Shown here in pieces: positions 32,941 through 44,689 of a DNA stretch of 64,000 nucleotides. The stretch comes from Corynespora cassiicola (taxonomy: Eukaryota; Ascomycota; Dothideomycetes; Pleosporales; Corynesporascaceae). Within the stretch, counting starts at the first letter, position 1. Each line of letters opens with the position of its first letter. Under the pieces are notes generated by a model that worked only from the letters and a program-made list of their open reading frames with translations, ran no database searches and was not told the DNA's origin. Location of the stretch: assembly GCA_022059125.1 (NCBI GenBank), contig JAEUWY010000012.1, forward strand, positions 1,426,001-1,490,000, in the 5' to 3' direction. Position numbers and translations under genes: made by a program.

Positions 32941-35900
32941 CCTCTAATGGCCCACTTTCTTCGTCGTTTGTCTGGAGAACTTTCGGTGGGTACACGACTC
33001 GACATAGTCGCGCGGCGTATTGATTCGGGATGCTAATGGGATTGGGAGTGGCAGAGAGGAGTGACGCCGAATTAGTGTTGCAGTGCCGGGAAGTCGTGCG
33101 GATGGAGCGGGAGTGCTAGCTATTGGCACAAGACTGGCGCGTTGCTAGAATGAATGGCCCACTCGTAGGCTACGATGATGGTGGAAAAGCATGCAAGGTC
33201 GACGCTTCGAAACCCATCACGAGACTTTGGCTTCAGGCCCGAATGTCGGTGGGACGACCAGGTGGCGGGGAGCGCCGTGTCAAATCACAGCAACAGGCGC
33301 TTAGCCAGGATATTGATTGCTGTGTGAGAAGCGGAAGCGAGTCGTCGAGGGGAGAGGTGGTGTAGAGGAGCGTGAATCAGGTGGAGGCGCCTAATAATAT
33401 CTCAGGAAGGACTTCACCTGCCTGATGACCCGACAGCACGGCAGTGCGGAGAAGAACCTAGCAGCCCCAGACATACGCGCATCCGCAACGCGCCCTGTGC
33501 GTGTATCGAAAAAGGCGCGGCTATTGGAGGATTCGTCCAAGCCGCAAAACCAAGACCAGGGACTGCTGCTCTCGTCAGGGTCGAGCACAAACACTCCTGA
33601 GCCCATCAGCGCGAGAGGGACGGGGCGGCGAAGTCGTGCTGGTTCGGGCTCGATCAGACGTGCAACCACATACGTAACTCTGGAACACGCACACGGCCAG
33701 TCACTGGCAGGCGAGGGCCAAGGACATGGCCGCTCAGCTGCGCGGAGAAGTTCTCCAGTGTAGCAACTAGCAAAGAAATGAGGCTGGCAGGGCCCAGGGT
33801 CTGGGGCGATTTGCTCTTCCAACCCTGAAAATGGCTCGAGGCGACAGCCGCTTGCGAAATACCCCGAAGATCACCCTCCATTTCTTTCCAAAGCTTTCGC
33901 CAACGGGAAGCTGTTGATTCCATGGCCAGAATCCTCCGTTGGTGCCACGCGTTCTCGACGGTTGCTCCTTGGGCGTTAGAGGCTGATGGTTTCGATCCAC
34001 GCGTGTCGCCTTGCTTATTTGCTGCTCACGGGTGCGCTGCGAACAAGCGGATGATGGCCCCTCGGCCCAGTTTTGATCACCACCCCAAAACCCTGAAAAT
34101 CTAGAGCCGTGATCAAGGGAGCATTGCCGGGGGTGTCTGGATCGGATCGGCTCGCTGGAGGCCATACGAGGCAGCTGAACATACACAGGCACAGTACAGT
34201 CCTGGACATAACCAGGCTCTGTCCCCATTCGGATTGCCTTCGTTATAGGGCTGAGGGGCCTCTCTTGGACTCGAGAACATCCAAATCTTGTTGCATACCG
34301 CCTTTAATTGCACCGATGAACTAGCGTGTCATCCAGTGCTACTCGCAGCAATTATACTGGCCCTTCTGTCGCAGCTCGGAGCGGCTGTACCCCCTGCCTG
34401 ACGTTATGTGAGACTTGCCACCCAAAGCCGATGCATTCCTAATGCTTGCTTTGACAGCTGTCATGCCCTGTCAGACCGTCTGTGGGTGAGTTAAAATCCT
34501 CTTCACATTCATTAGATTTCGTAATGACCTTTACGTGCAGGAGTGCGGGTTGGTTGCAAATCAAGGTTCAACATGTTGGGTGCTGAGCGGGGAGTCCCCC
34601 TCCCCTCGGCAGGCCGTTGCTGCTGGGCATACAGCAACACTGCACGACCGACAGCTGTCGCACAGGGGAAAAAGCGGAGACACCAAGAAGAATCCAGATC
34701 TACGCCAGCGAAGAACGGAGCTGAGGTGTGGTTGCGGTTACGGGGAAGCCCACATCCACTAGATGGCTGGCGCATGCTCACAGCTTCTCCACTCTGCACC
34801 GTCATGTCGTGTGCCCGTCACGTAGCACCACGAATGCGTCGCTAAATGGTCGGGCGCAGCATACTTTCCGTTAGAGGCTCCTCCATGGCTTCGTGCTGGT
34901 CACGAGACACCACCGCGAGTCGGCGAACTCCATCTGGACCCCTTCAAGAGTCTCCACAGTGGCTCATCCTCCGAAGACGCTGCCGGCTTATAGCCGAGCG
35001 AGGATTGCCAGGCACACGTCTGACGAGTTTTTTCAGACTGTATTGCTTTTTGGGGCCGCTGGTGCCTGGTCAGCATGTCACCAGGGCCACACCATTGCGG
35101 GCTTGGGGCCCATGCCTGCTCCGTCTCGCTATGCTTCCAACAAGGAAAAGGAGCGAGAAGAAAATGACATGTCGGGGTCCAGCCACCGTCTCAATGCGCT
35201 GTGATATTTTGGATCCAGCCCCCAGAGAGACATTACCCCAGCGCAGAAAAACCAAACCTGGAGCGGAGGGCAGTGGCGTTTGCCATCCGAAGCATGAAGG
35301 TTGGTTCCGACATGGTGACCGACACAGCTCTCGGATTCGCAACTTTGACCCCCCCGGTAATGCCGCGCATGTCCGGTCGTACAGGTAGATTGTTTCGCTG
35401 CAGTGACCTGCTGCTCCTGTGTGATGGCTTGCAGCGATTCTGCGGTTTCCTTGCATCTGGATAAAGTACTAGTCAGGCCTGTTGCTTGGGCGCCACAAAA
35501 CGAAAACCGGTGTACCAAAATGAAAAGTAGATGGCAACAACTGCTGATGATCAGAAGCAAATAGGCATATAAGCTGCACGAGCTATATAGGATGCAGAAT
35601 CCGGTCCTCGGTCCGCCAGTTATTTCAAGAGCTAGGAAGTATAGTGCGCTTCTCCGAGCGCTTCATATACTGCATCCCAGAATAGCATTCGGCAGATTGA
35701 CCGTGCTTCTTATCGACTTCTGATTCCAACCTGGCAACTTGCCCGCCATGTCGTCGCCTGCCGTCCCGGCGAAGCTCCCGCGTACAAACCAGTTAATTTG
35801 CGAAAGTAAACATTCTTTTTGCGCTCCGAGGTGGTATATAGGCCCCACATCGAGCCACAGATGGAGGATAGGAAAACCGTCCGGTCCCGGCCCGCTATGC

Positions 35901-35984
35901 AAGTAGAAGGAGTAACCGAAAAAATAGATAAATGTACATGTCTAGGCAGGTGTCCATGCGCCGCAGACGTCCGTTGTTATCGAG
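32941..35984. other. 3.0-kb intergenic region, no gene seen
   Basis: It lies between the 5' end of the SPNF-repeat gene and the 3' end of OAC1, both on the minus strand, so it should hold the SPNF-repeat promoter. Frames reach 180 codons (34846-35388, +) but lack family features. I searched by eye for tRNA B-box patterns and found none convincing. Confidence 0.5.
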
Positions 35985-37162
35985 TTATATCTTGGCTTCG
36001 CTCTCGCGGGATAGGATTCGGTCTTCCACTCTCCTCATGATCTTGTTTGTCTGCTCGGCCAGAGTCAGAGTGAGGATCTGTCATATGTTAGCTCATTGGG
36101 TGCATGGAAAAGTGACATGTGTAGATGCGCTTACGGTGTGGGGAAGGATACGCGCAAGATGGGCAAAGTATCCCTTGTAGACGGCCAAGATGCCCTCGGT
36201 CTTCACGGTGCGGTACAAGCAGTCAAAAGCAGAGCTGTACAGATTGCCCGTCTGGTTGTACATACGGGACATGACCGTATCCGGGGGGTGCATGACACAG
36301 CACACGACGAAGCCACTGGCGGTGCTGCTAGCAATGTGCAGCGGCATGCCCTCCTCCATGCCGAAATGCTTGACCAGCCGGCGCTTCGCAAAGAAGTAGG
36401 TAGGGAGCTGCACAGAGCTGCCAAAGCCAGTCCTGATCATGGCCGGAGCGACGCCCCGGTACAGTCCCTTTATGCCTTCATGCGAGTATATTTGCTTCAT
36501 GCCGTCGATGGCGTTCTTGTAGTGGTGCTGGGTACCAACTGGGAGGAAGGGGGAGAAGGACTGCAGGCGTGTCTTGACGAGGAAGAATGGGGAGCCAGCG
36601 GCTGCACCCAGAATGCCCGAGGCAGCACCTGAGAATAGGTTGATGCCAAAGGACTGGACGTTTGAGTCCTTGTAGATGGCGTTGGTGAGCGTCTTGCGCA
36701 CAGGCTCGTAGAAGCCCAGACGACAGCCATTGAGCGTCATCTGATAGATGTACTGTGCGCCCGTCAGTCCCTACGCCTCGTCCAGGATACAGTGCATTGT
36801 TTGCGTACCGCGCAGCTCAACCCACGGAGCAGGCCACGGGCCCCTTCATTCTTCAGAATGACGCCCACGCCGTGGAAGACGCCCTTGTATAACCGCGGCG
36901 CATCCTTCCTGGCCTGGAGCTCGCCCTGCAGCTGGAGCCTGCGGATTCATTAACGGAGATGCGTGGATGGGCAGGGAGCTTTGGCGGCGCACCGAATCTT
37001 GACGGTTTCGAAGCCGTGGGTGACGGTGACGGCACCACAGGCGGCAATGCCACCAGCAATGAAAGAACTGCAGGCATCTGGTCAACATCTAGACGGGACA
37101 GCATGCGGCGCCATGCGCTATGCGCAATGGCTCGGAGGTGCGCACCCAGTAGTCGTCGACAT
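35985..37162 (-). CDS. OAC1: Mitochondrial oxaloacetate carrier (OAC1/SLC25A34-35 type)
   Basis: Five exons: 37146-37162 (17 nt), 36993-37067, 36809-36938, 36135-36752 and 35985-36077, with introns of 78, 54, 56 and 57 nt; 310 aa. It shows three mitochondrial-carrier repeats with six membrane helices. The signature variants are THGFETVKIRLQ in repeat one, GSPFFLVKTRLQ in repeat two and MHPPDTVMSRMYNQ in repeat three. The contexts LNGCRLGFYEP, GSSVQLPTYFFAK and RILPHTILTLTLAEQ match yeast Oac1, an inner-membrane transporter of oxaloacetate, sulfate and alpha-isopropylmalate. The last exon, which completes the final helix and a basic tail, and the tiny first exon (MSTTTG) are both needed for a full-length carrier. 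The gene is divergent from SWD2. Confidence 0.9.
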
Positions 37163-37617
37163 TTCTGCTCGTCCGGTCACGGCCTCCTTCTCCCGCACAA
37201 ATTGGACAGGAAGCGCAGCTCTGGGGAGATCGAAGCTGGTCGGGCGAAAGCTCTTGCGACGGTGAAATCAATGAGGTTCTGTCAAGGGCGGCGGCGTAGC
37301 TGACTGGAGGTGCGGCGAGATTCAAACGCGGTCAAAGATAAATCTGAATAATCTCTCGAATCTGATTCCCGAGCCTGGCCGACGCGACCGATTCCGGAGC
37401 TACCCTGCAGGGCCGCCAAGCGTCGCAGAAGCGGCCCACACAGGCGCGTTCCTGCGGCTTTGAATCTTCACCGCGACGGTCCGCGACGGTGAAGGTGAAG
37501 CTGCCGCGCTGCTCGACACTTGCCCGCTGAGCGAGGCCCCTTGTGCCCACCTGTCCGCCCCGGACACATGCTGCTGAGGACCAGCCCACCCCTCCTCCCT
37601 CCGACCCACCAACCACC
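37163..37617. promoter_or_regulatory. Bidirectional promoter of OAC1 and SWD2
   Basis: A 455-bp stretch between two divergent start codons (OAC1 at 37162 and SWD2 at 37618). It must hold both promoters. The SWD2 start has a CACCATGG context. I see no TATA box. Confidence 0.55.
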
Positions 37618-38832
37618 ATGGCCACGTCTGGCTCTGGCACTCCCGGCGCACCAGCTCCCCCGTCGGGGCCGCAGACGCAGAGAGTGAGCGACGTCATCGC
37701 CAACTTCCGACCCTCACGTGTGAGCTCCCCTCCGTCCCTGCGCCGCCCAGACAACTGCTCACGTCTACGCAGCGCTTCAAGCCCCCCAGTTCGGCCACGT
37801 CGGTCACCTCGCTGGACTTTGACGACACGGGCGAGCTTGCCATTGTGGCACGCGACGATGACACGCTCCAGATCTACAACTGCAAGGAAGGCAAGCATGC
37901 GAAGGAGCTTAAGAGCCAGAAGTACGGCGTCCATCTTGCGCGCTTCTCTCACCACGCCCAGAGCATCATCTACGCCAGCACCAAAGTCGATGGTGGGCCC
38001 TCAGTCACATCTACTGCACGCTTCTCAGACTGACCCTTTCCTAGACACGATCCGTTTCCTCTCGACCCACGATAACTCGTACATTCGCTACTTCAAGGGC
38101 CATACTGACACAGTCACGTCCATCGCCCTCTGCCCCTCGTCCGACAAGTTCATTTCGTGCTCGCGCGACAATACCGTGCGGCTATGGGACCTCCAGTCGA
38201 CAAACTACCAGGGCCTTCTCCGCCTGCACGCCCCTTACCTCGCGACCTATGATCCCTCCGCCACCGTCATCGCCATTGCCTCGCCCCCGACCCATTCCGT
38301 GCTTCTCTACGATGTGCGCAACTACGACAAGTCCCCGTTCGCTAGCTTCGACTTGATCGACATCGACCAGCGGTTTCTGGGGGCCCAGGGCGGTGAATGG
38401 ACAAAGATGGAATTCACCAACGACGGCAAGAGTTTGGTCATTGGAACGTCAGGGGCTGGCCACTTCGTTCTCGACGCCTTCTCTGGAGAGCTTACTCACT
38501 TTTGCTATCGAAAGACGGGATCTACAGGTCGACTGGGACCCAGCGCTTCTCCTCCAGCCCAAACCGCAAATGGTGCTGGCCCCGCCCTCGGACAGGGCGA
38601 TGTCTGTGCAACTCCAGATGGTCAGTATCTGATTGGCGGACACGGCGAGGAAGGCCTGCTGGTCTGGGATATCAGCAAACCAGCCAACCCCAACAACTAC
38701 CTTGAGCCCATGGAGATTCTTCCCGGCGCTGGCAAGGGAGCAGTAGTAGGGTACAATCCACGGACGAACCTCTTAGCCAGTGCAGACAAGGAGCTTTATC
38801 TGTGGCAGCCAGACCCCGATTTGATCATGTAA
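37618..38832 (+). CDS. SWD2: WD40 protein Swd2 of COMPASS and the mRNA 3'-end processing complex
   Basis: Three exons: 37618-37719, 37773-37992 and 38045-38832, with introns of 53 and 52 nt; 369 aa. The WD40 propeller is visible as repeated blades. Examples are TSLDFDDTGELAIVARDDDTLQIYN, YFKGHTDTVTSIALCPSSDKFISCSRDNTVRLWDL, TPDGQYLIGGHGEEGLLVWD and NPRTNLLASADKELYLW. The RYFKGHTDTVTSI block and the order of blades fit Swd2. That protein is shared by the Set1 histone H3K4 methyltransferase complex and the cleavage/polyadenylation factor in yeast. The start lies in an optimal CACCATGG context; the ORF continues upstream, but its composition changes there. The N-terminal 25 residues are Pro/Gly rich. 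Confidence 0.9.
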   Translation: MATSGSGTPGAPAPPSGPQTQRVSDVIANFRPSRVSSPPSLRRPDNCSRLRSASSPPVRPRRSPRWTLTTRASLPLWHATMTRSRSTTARKASMRRSLRARSTASILRASLTTPRASSTPAPKSMVGPQSHLLHASQTDPFLDTIRFLSTHDNSYIRYFKGHTDTVTSIALCPSSDKFISCSRDNTVRLWDLQSTNYQGLLRLHAPYLATYDPSATVIAIASPPTHSVLLYDVRNYDKSPFASFDLIDIDQRFLGAQGGEWTKMEFTNDGKSLVIGTSGAGHFVLDAFSGELTHFCYRKTGSTGRLGPSASPPAQTANGAGPALGQGDVCATPDGQYLIGGHGEEGLLVWDISKPANPNNYLEPMEILPGAGKGAVVGYNPRTNLLASADKELYLWQPDPDLIM

Positions 38833-39283
38833 GGCCATAGGATAGGTTTGGCATTGCATCGCCATCGTGCTTGTAGAAAGAATGTTGCGAACAGTTTGCT
38901 GACATTGCTGAAAGACCTAACCAAGAACTGGTACACACGCATGGACTCAGATTACGCTTTGCCGAGGGCTCAGCGATCTAGGAGAACAAGCTATGCGAAG
39001 TGCAGTCAAGGTCAGAGGAGATTGCGGGGTACATAAACATATGACGGGAGTACATGTGGCCTCTAGACAAGGGCCACAGGCTTTGGGAACTTGGAGACGA
39101 GTTCCTCAGCTAGCAAGGTCCGCCTCTCCATAGACTGTGGATTTACGATGAAGCTTGATGGGGTGATCCCACAAGTACACTTCCAATGAATGGACAATAA
39201 CTGAATATGCTCATACTTTGGTGGTCTATAATGATATTGAAAGTTTCTCTCAAGGTCATTGCCTTGGTCTCAAACTTTGTCCT
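38833..39283. other. Convergent intergenic region between SWD2 and LAS1
   Basis: About 450 bp with no gene; it should contain the two 3' UTRs. Confidence 0.6.
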
Positions 39284-40863
39284 CTATTCATCTTCCTCCC
39301 ACCCTAAAGGCAAAGCACCAATAGGCCTAGGCTTCCACAGCCCAATCCTCTTCTGCGGCCCAGAAACCATACCCTCCACCAGCTCACTCTGCCTCACCTC
39401 CTCCACCGCCCCCGCCACGTCCCCATCCGCCCCCTCAAAATCAACATCCATCCCCTCCCCATCCTCCTCCTCCACACACGCCACCTCGAGCACATCCCTC
39501 CACCCCTCCCTCGCCGCCTTGCCCAACCCCGTCGCCGCCCCCTCCTTCTCCAGCACCAGCCCCGCAAGCCGCACATTCCAATACGACGGCGCCGTAAAGC
39601 AGCGCCCGAGCACCTCGTCCGCCACGGCACCCCCGCTCCCACTCCCGCGGACTACCCCACGCCACGCCGCCGACGACAGGACGTGCACGACCCACTCGCA
39701 CATTCCCTGGCGCACGGGGTCGAGCTCCGGCCTCGCGACGGAAGCGGGGCGGGGGGTGTTCATGGCGCGCGTCAGGGCGGCGAGGAGGCGGGGGAGGAAG
39801 GTTGGGGACGAGGAGCAGAGGGCGAGGAGGAGGGGCGTCCATATCAGGAAGGCGCCCGACATGCTCGAGTCGAGCTTCTTGTCTGTGGGGAGGATGGCGT
39901 GGTCGGGTGGGGTGGTTAGGTGTTGGAGCAGCAGGGTGTGGACGATGGCCGGCGAGTGCGAGGCCGAGAGGGCGTTGAGGGCGGATAGGGTGGTGGTGGC
40001 GGCATTGGAGGACTTGGTTTTGTTCTTGATCTCGGATTTGCGGGTGCGGAGGTAGGGTTTCAGGAGGGTTTGGAGGTGGGATTTGAGGTCCATGGTGGTG
40101 AGGGTTGAGTCGGGTTGTGAGGAGGAGGAGGTGGTGGTGGTGAGGGGGTTGTTTAGAGAGAAGGCTGAGTCGAGTTGAGACCAGTACCATTCCCAGAGCC
40201 AGTCTAGGCTGGCTTTTGCGGCGAGTTTGAGCTCGGCGAGGGTAGGGAGGTGGCGGTGGACGATTCGATGGCGAGTTTCGAGAAGGTGTGTGGGGAGGTG
40301 GATGGTTTGACCGGGAGGGAACCAGGAGGGGCGGTCACGGATGAGCGTGGTTTGAGTATCAGAAAGACCAGTGATGAATCTGAGAGGTTGGTTAGGTTTA
40401 TGTTGTAGGGCCGAGAATCTTTTTGCTCGCAACTATACATGTAGGTAGAAAGAAATCAAATTATATATGTGAGAATTTAACAGAGTAATGAAAAGACCAC
40501 ACAAGCGAAACAAGATAGACTCAAACAAAAAGAAACATGATAAAAATATTCTTACCTCGATATGGCAGTAGCATAAAGTAGCCTTAGAGAACCATGTGGC
40601 ATTTTGTCTTGGTCATCTTGAAGCACGACATCTACAAGATCCGCAGTCGAGTCCAACAGAAGAGGTATCTCCTGCTTCCGTGACCGCCATGCAGACACCT
40701 ACAACATGTAAGCGTAATTTCTTCATGGAAACAGTTCGCTTACCTTATTTACGGCGTTTTGCCTGCGCTTTATCGAGTCTTCTCCATGACAGTACAAGTC
40801 CCTCCTCAACTGAAGCAGCTCTGCTGGAGCTCGCCAGGGCGTGACGACGAAGCGAATATCCAT
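39284..40863 (-). CDS. LAS1: rRNA-processing endonuclease Las1
   Basis: Three exons: 40744-40863, 40556-40698 and 39284-40379, with introns of 45 and 176 nt; 452 aa. Las1 is the HEPN-family nuclease that cuts ITS2 of pre-rRNA, in complex with the kinase Grc3, during 60S subunit assembly. The N-terminus has the family opening FVVTPWR, then KVSAWRSR, LLLDSTADLVDVVLQD and SLRLLYATAISRFITGL. The HEPN active site R-x4-H appears at residues 124-129 (RHRIVH), followed by HLPTL and the W-rich LDWLWEWYW helix. The C-terminus is low complexity and acidic, ending KRIGLWKPRPIGALPLGW, like other fungal Las1 tails. The ATG at 40863 is preceded by an in-frame stop, so the start is firm. The large intron ends in a CCTAACC branch site and CTCAG acceptor. 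Confidence 0.9.
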
Positions 40864-42971
40864 CCCAGGGCTCTACCAAGACGGGCAACTCTATCTGTAG
40901 TACTCTGGAGACCAATAAGGCTCCGGCTGCGGCGTCCTAGGTGGTCAAGGCCGCACGTGAGTTCGTGTGCAATTGGAGACGGAAAAATTAAGGTTATCGA
41001 TAAGCTAATCAACTTGACGCTCGCGTATCAACGAATGAGCGCCCAGGCTGTCGATGACGTTGACATGCCAAAGTTCCCGTCCCGCAGCATTACGGCACAG
41101 CACCCTTGGCTCGCAAAGTGGTCACATGTATGAGTGCTTTTCATTTCACTTTCTCCATTTAATTCGCTGTTAATTCGGCCTTGGGCCTCTATGCGTCCAA
41201 CAATTTTTTTTTATCCACGGAGCCTATCGGCGCGGCTGTGCACATGTGCGTGAGTGAGGTGGACGTGTGTGCGTGTGTCTCCGTGATAGTGCCAGCAGTA
41301 TCAAGACCGATGAATGAAGCGAAAGTTTACACTTGCATCGACTACCAGCGCAATCCTAGAGCATACTCCCTTGCATGTCGCTCTGGATAGCGAGGAAAAA
41401 AAACAATATATTAGATTGCCTCGCGAGGAAGTACCTCCAGCGAAGACATGTGATGGGCAAAAAAAAAAGGATAATACCCTCATCCCAGGTTGTTGACCAC
41501 GCCACCTCCGCCCCTGGGTTGGGCTGGCTAAGGCCGACGAGGTCAGACTTGGATGACCGGGGGGTAGGTAGCAGGGTAGGGTAGGACAGGGGCAGGACAA
41601 CAGGACTCAAGGTAGAGTCATCCTTCGCACGACTTGCGACGTGATCGCGGACGTCGTCGCCATGATCCCGACGCTGCGGGCGGAAAACGCCCGAAATACG
41701 GGCCTCCCTTGAGACGGGTCAGAAACCAGGGAACACCAAGATTGCGCTGCTTCAATGGTGGCTTTTTTGGGCTTGACTGCGGTGTTTTTCCAGCTAGCCT
41801 CGTCAGTGGGTTAAATGGCTAAGAATACGAGAAGGGACGCGGGTGGGATCGCACTAGCTCGACTGACTAGTTTGCTTGTCAGCAGCCTGCGGGCGCGCAT
41901 GCGTATGCGTGGTCTTGGGTGGAGGTGGAGGGAGGGGGGGGGGGGGGGGAGAAGGGAGACGGGGAGGGGAAACATCGGCATAAAGGACCGAGCCAGGGAA
42001 TCACTTACATCACTTCCAAGCAAGGCACCGCACGATGGTCAGATCCTGTTGGGCACCTTACACCCCCCCAAATCGGAAATGCCTTCCTTTAGCGAATATT
42101 CCAGAAAGCTTAGCTGCGTTAATTGACTTGCGTTAGATCCCTTCACGTGTGATGTCTTGCACGAATGCGTCGCTATCCGAGTCCAAAGGGGGGGGATGGA
42201 TGCATCGAGGTCAACTGATGGCGACAAGACATTACAAGCAGGCCGACGGTCAAAGAGCATACCACGTTGAAGCCTTGAAACCTGCTGGCCAAAGTTAACC
42301 GCCCCCGTAGCCCGCGTAGTGGCTGTCCATCACTCGATGCCCTGCCTTGGGAGCCTGAGAGCCGCCTTGCAGTTTCACAACGAGGCAGTCGGCAAGGAAG
42401 GTGCGGCGAGACGGGAGGGAGATGAGAGGTTGTACTGGACGTCTCTCCCTTCTCAACGGCCCAAACGGCGTGCGCGGCGCTCTAGTACAAGAGCTCCGCC
42501 GAGTCAACTGTAACTCCACTCCAGCGGGTTCCGCCCAGCCGAGTCGCTCAGCCTGGTCCAGCCCAGTGTGCCCGGGGCTCTTCCGGGGGATGCCATTCAT
42601 TGACTGAGGCGTGGGCCGACTTAGGCGCGGCGGTTTTCTAGTCAGAGTCACGGCAGTTGGGAGCGATGATGTATTGTAGAGTTTGTTTGATTGTTTGTTG
42701 GTGTAATGCTATGCTACTCATGCATGCGTCATTTTGAGACGGAGCATTGTGTTGATGCTGTCCTGGACATACAACTTAGTCGTACATGCGACTCTTGCTC
42801 TTTCTCATGGTCGCCAATGAAGGCTCAACGGGTATCAGTCCTGTAACTTATTTTTTTTCCCAAACGCCGCGCTATGCTTCGGTAAATGCAAATGGAGAAA
42901 AAGGCAAAAAACATTAGGTGTCGTTGCGACTACGAGTCCAAACGGGACCCGTTTGAAAAGTGACGGCCTAC
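40864..42971. other. 2.1-kb intergenic region, no gene seen
   Basis: It lies between two minus-strand genes and should include the LAS1 promoter. It holds a G16 homopolymer at 41934-41949 within a purine-rich strand and A/T runs near 41205 and 41395. Only short frames (up to ~125 codons) occur. Confidence 0.5.
41934..41949. repeat. G16 homopolymer
   Basis: Sixteen consecutive G within a purine-rich stretch; such a run is error-prone in sequencing, so its length may be uncertain. Confidence 0.9.
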
Positions 42972-44051
42972 TCATAGCCAGCCATGGCCAATGCCCGCGT
43001 CCCGCGCTGGCATCGAAGGCTGCTTGAGCTGTTGAAACCACCATTCCTTGGTGTAGGTCTCGTCCTCGTCGAAAAAGAAACTCTGGCCGTCCATGTTGCC
43101 TGGGGTTTGAGGCTTGATGCTGACGGGCACTTGCTGCTGCGTCGTCTCCGTCACGGGGAGTTCGACGTCGTCCATGCTTCCGTCATCAGAGCTTGTGTCG
43201 TCTTCTTCCTCGTCTTCGTCATTCTCTGGTGGCTGCCAGGTCTCCTCGAGCTTCAATCCCTTGCCCGTGCCCTCGACGAGGCCTGAGCTCCAGGAGAGAG
43301 CAGGATCGGGAAGGTCGTACAGGCCCATGCCAACCAGCTCCTTGCCCTCCTCTTCATCTTCCATCTCTTCATCCTCGGCCTCGGCCTCTTGCTGATTTGA
43401 TGGATGCTGGATGGGGAGGAATTCACTGGAGCCGTTCTGAGAGCTGGCGGCCTGGGCCTGGTTCTTGCGAGCCCACTCTTGCAGGTACCATGGCATTGGC
43501 TCGGTTGCTGGGGTTGAGATAGAAGACATGCTATATGTCGAAGGCTGCTGCCAGCTGGAGTCGGAATCCTGAGATCCATGGCGGAGCTCGGAGCTGTTGG
43601 TGTTCTGGGAGTAGCTCTGGTGCATGGAGTTGCGGGCAGACAGAGAGTAGAAGTCGGATCCGTGTACTGAGTTGCGGGACGAGTCCGAGTTGTGCCGTGA
43701 CCAGTCCTGAAGATGTGCGGGATAGGAGGCACCCTGGAACTGATTGGAGGAGGGGTGCCAGCTGAAGGGACGGGAGTGCTCGGTGCGGTCCTCGGCTGCG
43801 TCCTCGTTGGCAATGCCACACATCATGTTGAGGTGGTCTTCGAGAGTAGCGTATTTCATGGGGGTTGAAGTGGTCTTTCTCCGCTCCATGACCTTGGGGC
43901 TGTTGTGGTTGCTCCTGGGCTTCTCGACACGGAACAGGCGGCCTCCAGACTGGCTATTGGAGCTCTGCGAGGTGCGTCGAGTAAGCTGGGCGGTGGGTAT
44001 GTGTGACGACAGGCAGTGTGTTGCGCCGTAGGGGGAGAGGGTGGCGGCCAT
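42972..44051 (-). CDS. Disordered acidic fungal protein of unknown function
   Basis: Intact single-exon frame of 359 aa, not recognised. The first 220 residues are rich in Ser, Asn, Gln and His, with a short aromatic-containing segment (PMPWYLQEWARKNQ near residue 185). Then comes a Glu/Asp tract (about 222-240), a conserved-looking motif KELVGMGLYDLPDP (241-252), KGLKLEETWQPP, a second acidic tract (about 275-295), and a tail reading QSFFFDEDETYTKEWWFQQL. The alternation of acidic stretches with bulky hydrophobic motifs is compatible with a transcriptional activator or adaptor, but no DNA-binding domain is seen. The start codon is immediately preceded by a GGT-type repeat in genomic (+) orientation. 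A 10.9-kb region without genes lies upstream. Confidence 0.65.
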   Translation of the reverse strand: MAATLSPYGATHCLSSHIPTAQLTRRTSQSSNSQSGGRLFRVEKPRSNHNSPKVMERRKTTSTPMKYATLEDHLNMMCGIANEDAAEDRTEHSRPFSWHPSSNQFQGASYPAHLQDWSRHNSDSSRNSVHGSDFYSLSARNSMHQSYSQNTNSSELRHGSQDSDSSWQQPSTYSMSSISTPATEPMPWYLQEWARKNQAQAASSQNGSSEFLPIQHPSNQQEAEAEDEEMEDEEEGKELVGMGLYDLPDPALSWSSGLVEGTGKGLKLEETWQPPENDEDEEEDDTSSDDGSMDDVELPVTETTQQQVPVSIKPQTPGNMDGQSFFFDEDETYTKEWWFQQLKQPSMPARDAGIGHGWL

Positions 44052-44092
44052 GGTGGTGGTGATGATGATGGTGGTGGTGGTGGTGGTGGTGG
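44052..44092. repeat. GGT/GAT trinucleotide repeat directly upstream of a start codon
   Basis: A run of GGT and GAT units on the plus strand (ACC/ATC on the coding strand) abuts the ATG of the disordered acidic protein gene. If transcribed it would be the last ~40 nt of the 5' UTR. Confidence 0.9.
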
Positions 44093-44689
44093 AGCCGAGA
44101 GTCGATGCGGGTAGCAGTCGTCGAAGAGATCAGGTGGCCGAAGTCATCACATATACTCCAGTCGGGGGCGGGAGGGCAACGATGGGGGACATGTGCATAG
44201 GTATATGGGGTGCCAAGCGATATAGACAGATTGGGAAGGATGGTTGGGAGAGGTTAGTAGGGCACAAGTCATGGCCGGTACATGGGCGCATGGCGCATGG
44301 GCGATGGGTGGGGTGGCCAGGGCGCGGCTAGGGAAAAAGAGCAGGGCAGCTGGGAGCGGGATAGACTTGCATGGGCCGTGGAATGACAAGGGAGGGCTTC
44401 ATGAAGGAACGGCGTTGTGACGACCAGGTGGCAGGCCGAGTGGCACGGGCGGTGGGCGGTGGACGGTGGACGGTGGAACGCGGGCAAGGAGCTGATCAGC
44501 CAGCAGAGCATCAAGGTCGAGGCAGCGCTGGGCCGACGAAAAGAAACGCCAGGCGGCGGGCGAATCAGGGCGCAGCAGAAGGGTGGCCATGAGCGCGCGG
44601 GTATGTATCATGGCGCAACGGAGATCCGTGCCGTGCAGGCTGGCCGGTTCATCGAGAGTTTCTGACAAGGGCTAAGGGCAGTCGAGGCG

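Noticed and set aside
33960..34010. A possible tRNA B box (GGTTTCGATCC)
   Set aside because: It has one base too many for the consensus, and no matching A box or cloverleaf arms were found nearby.
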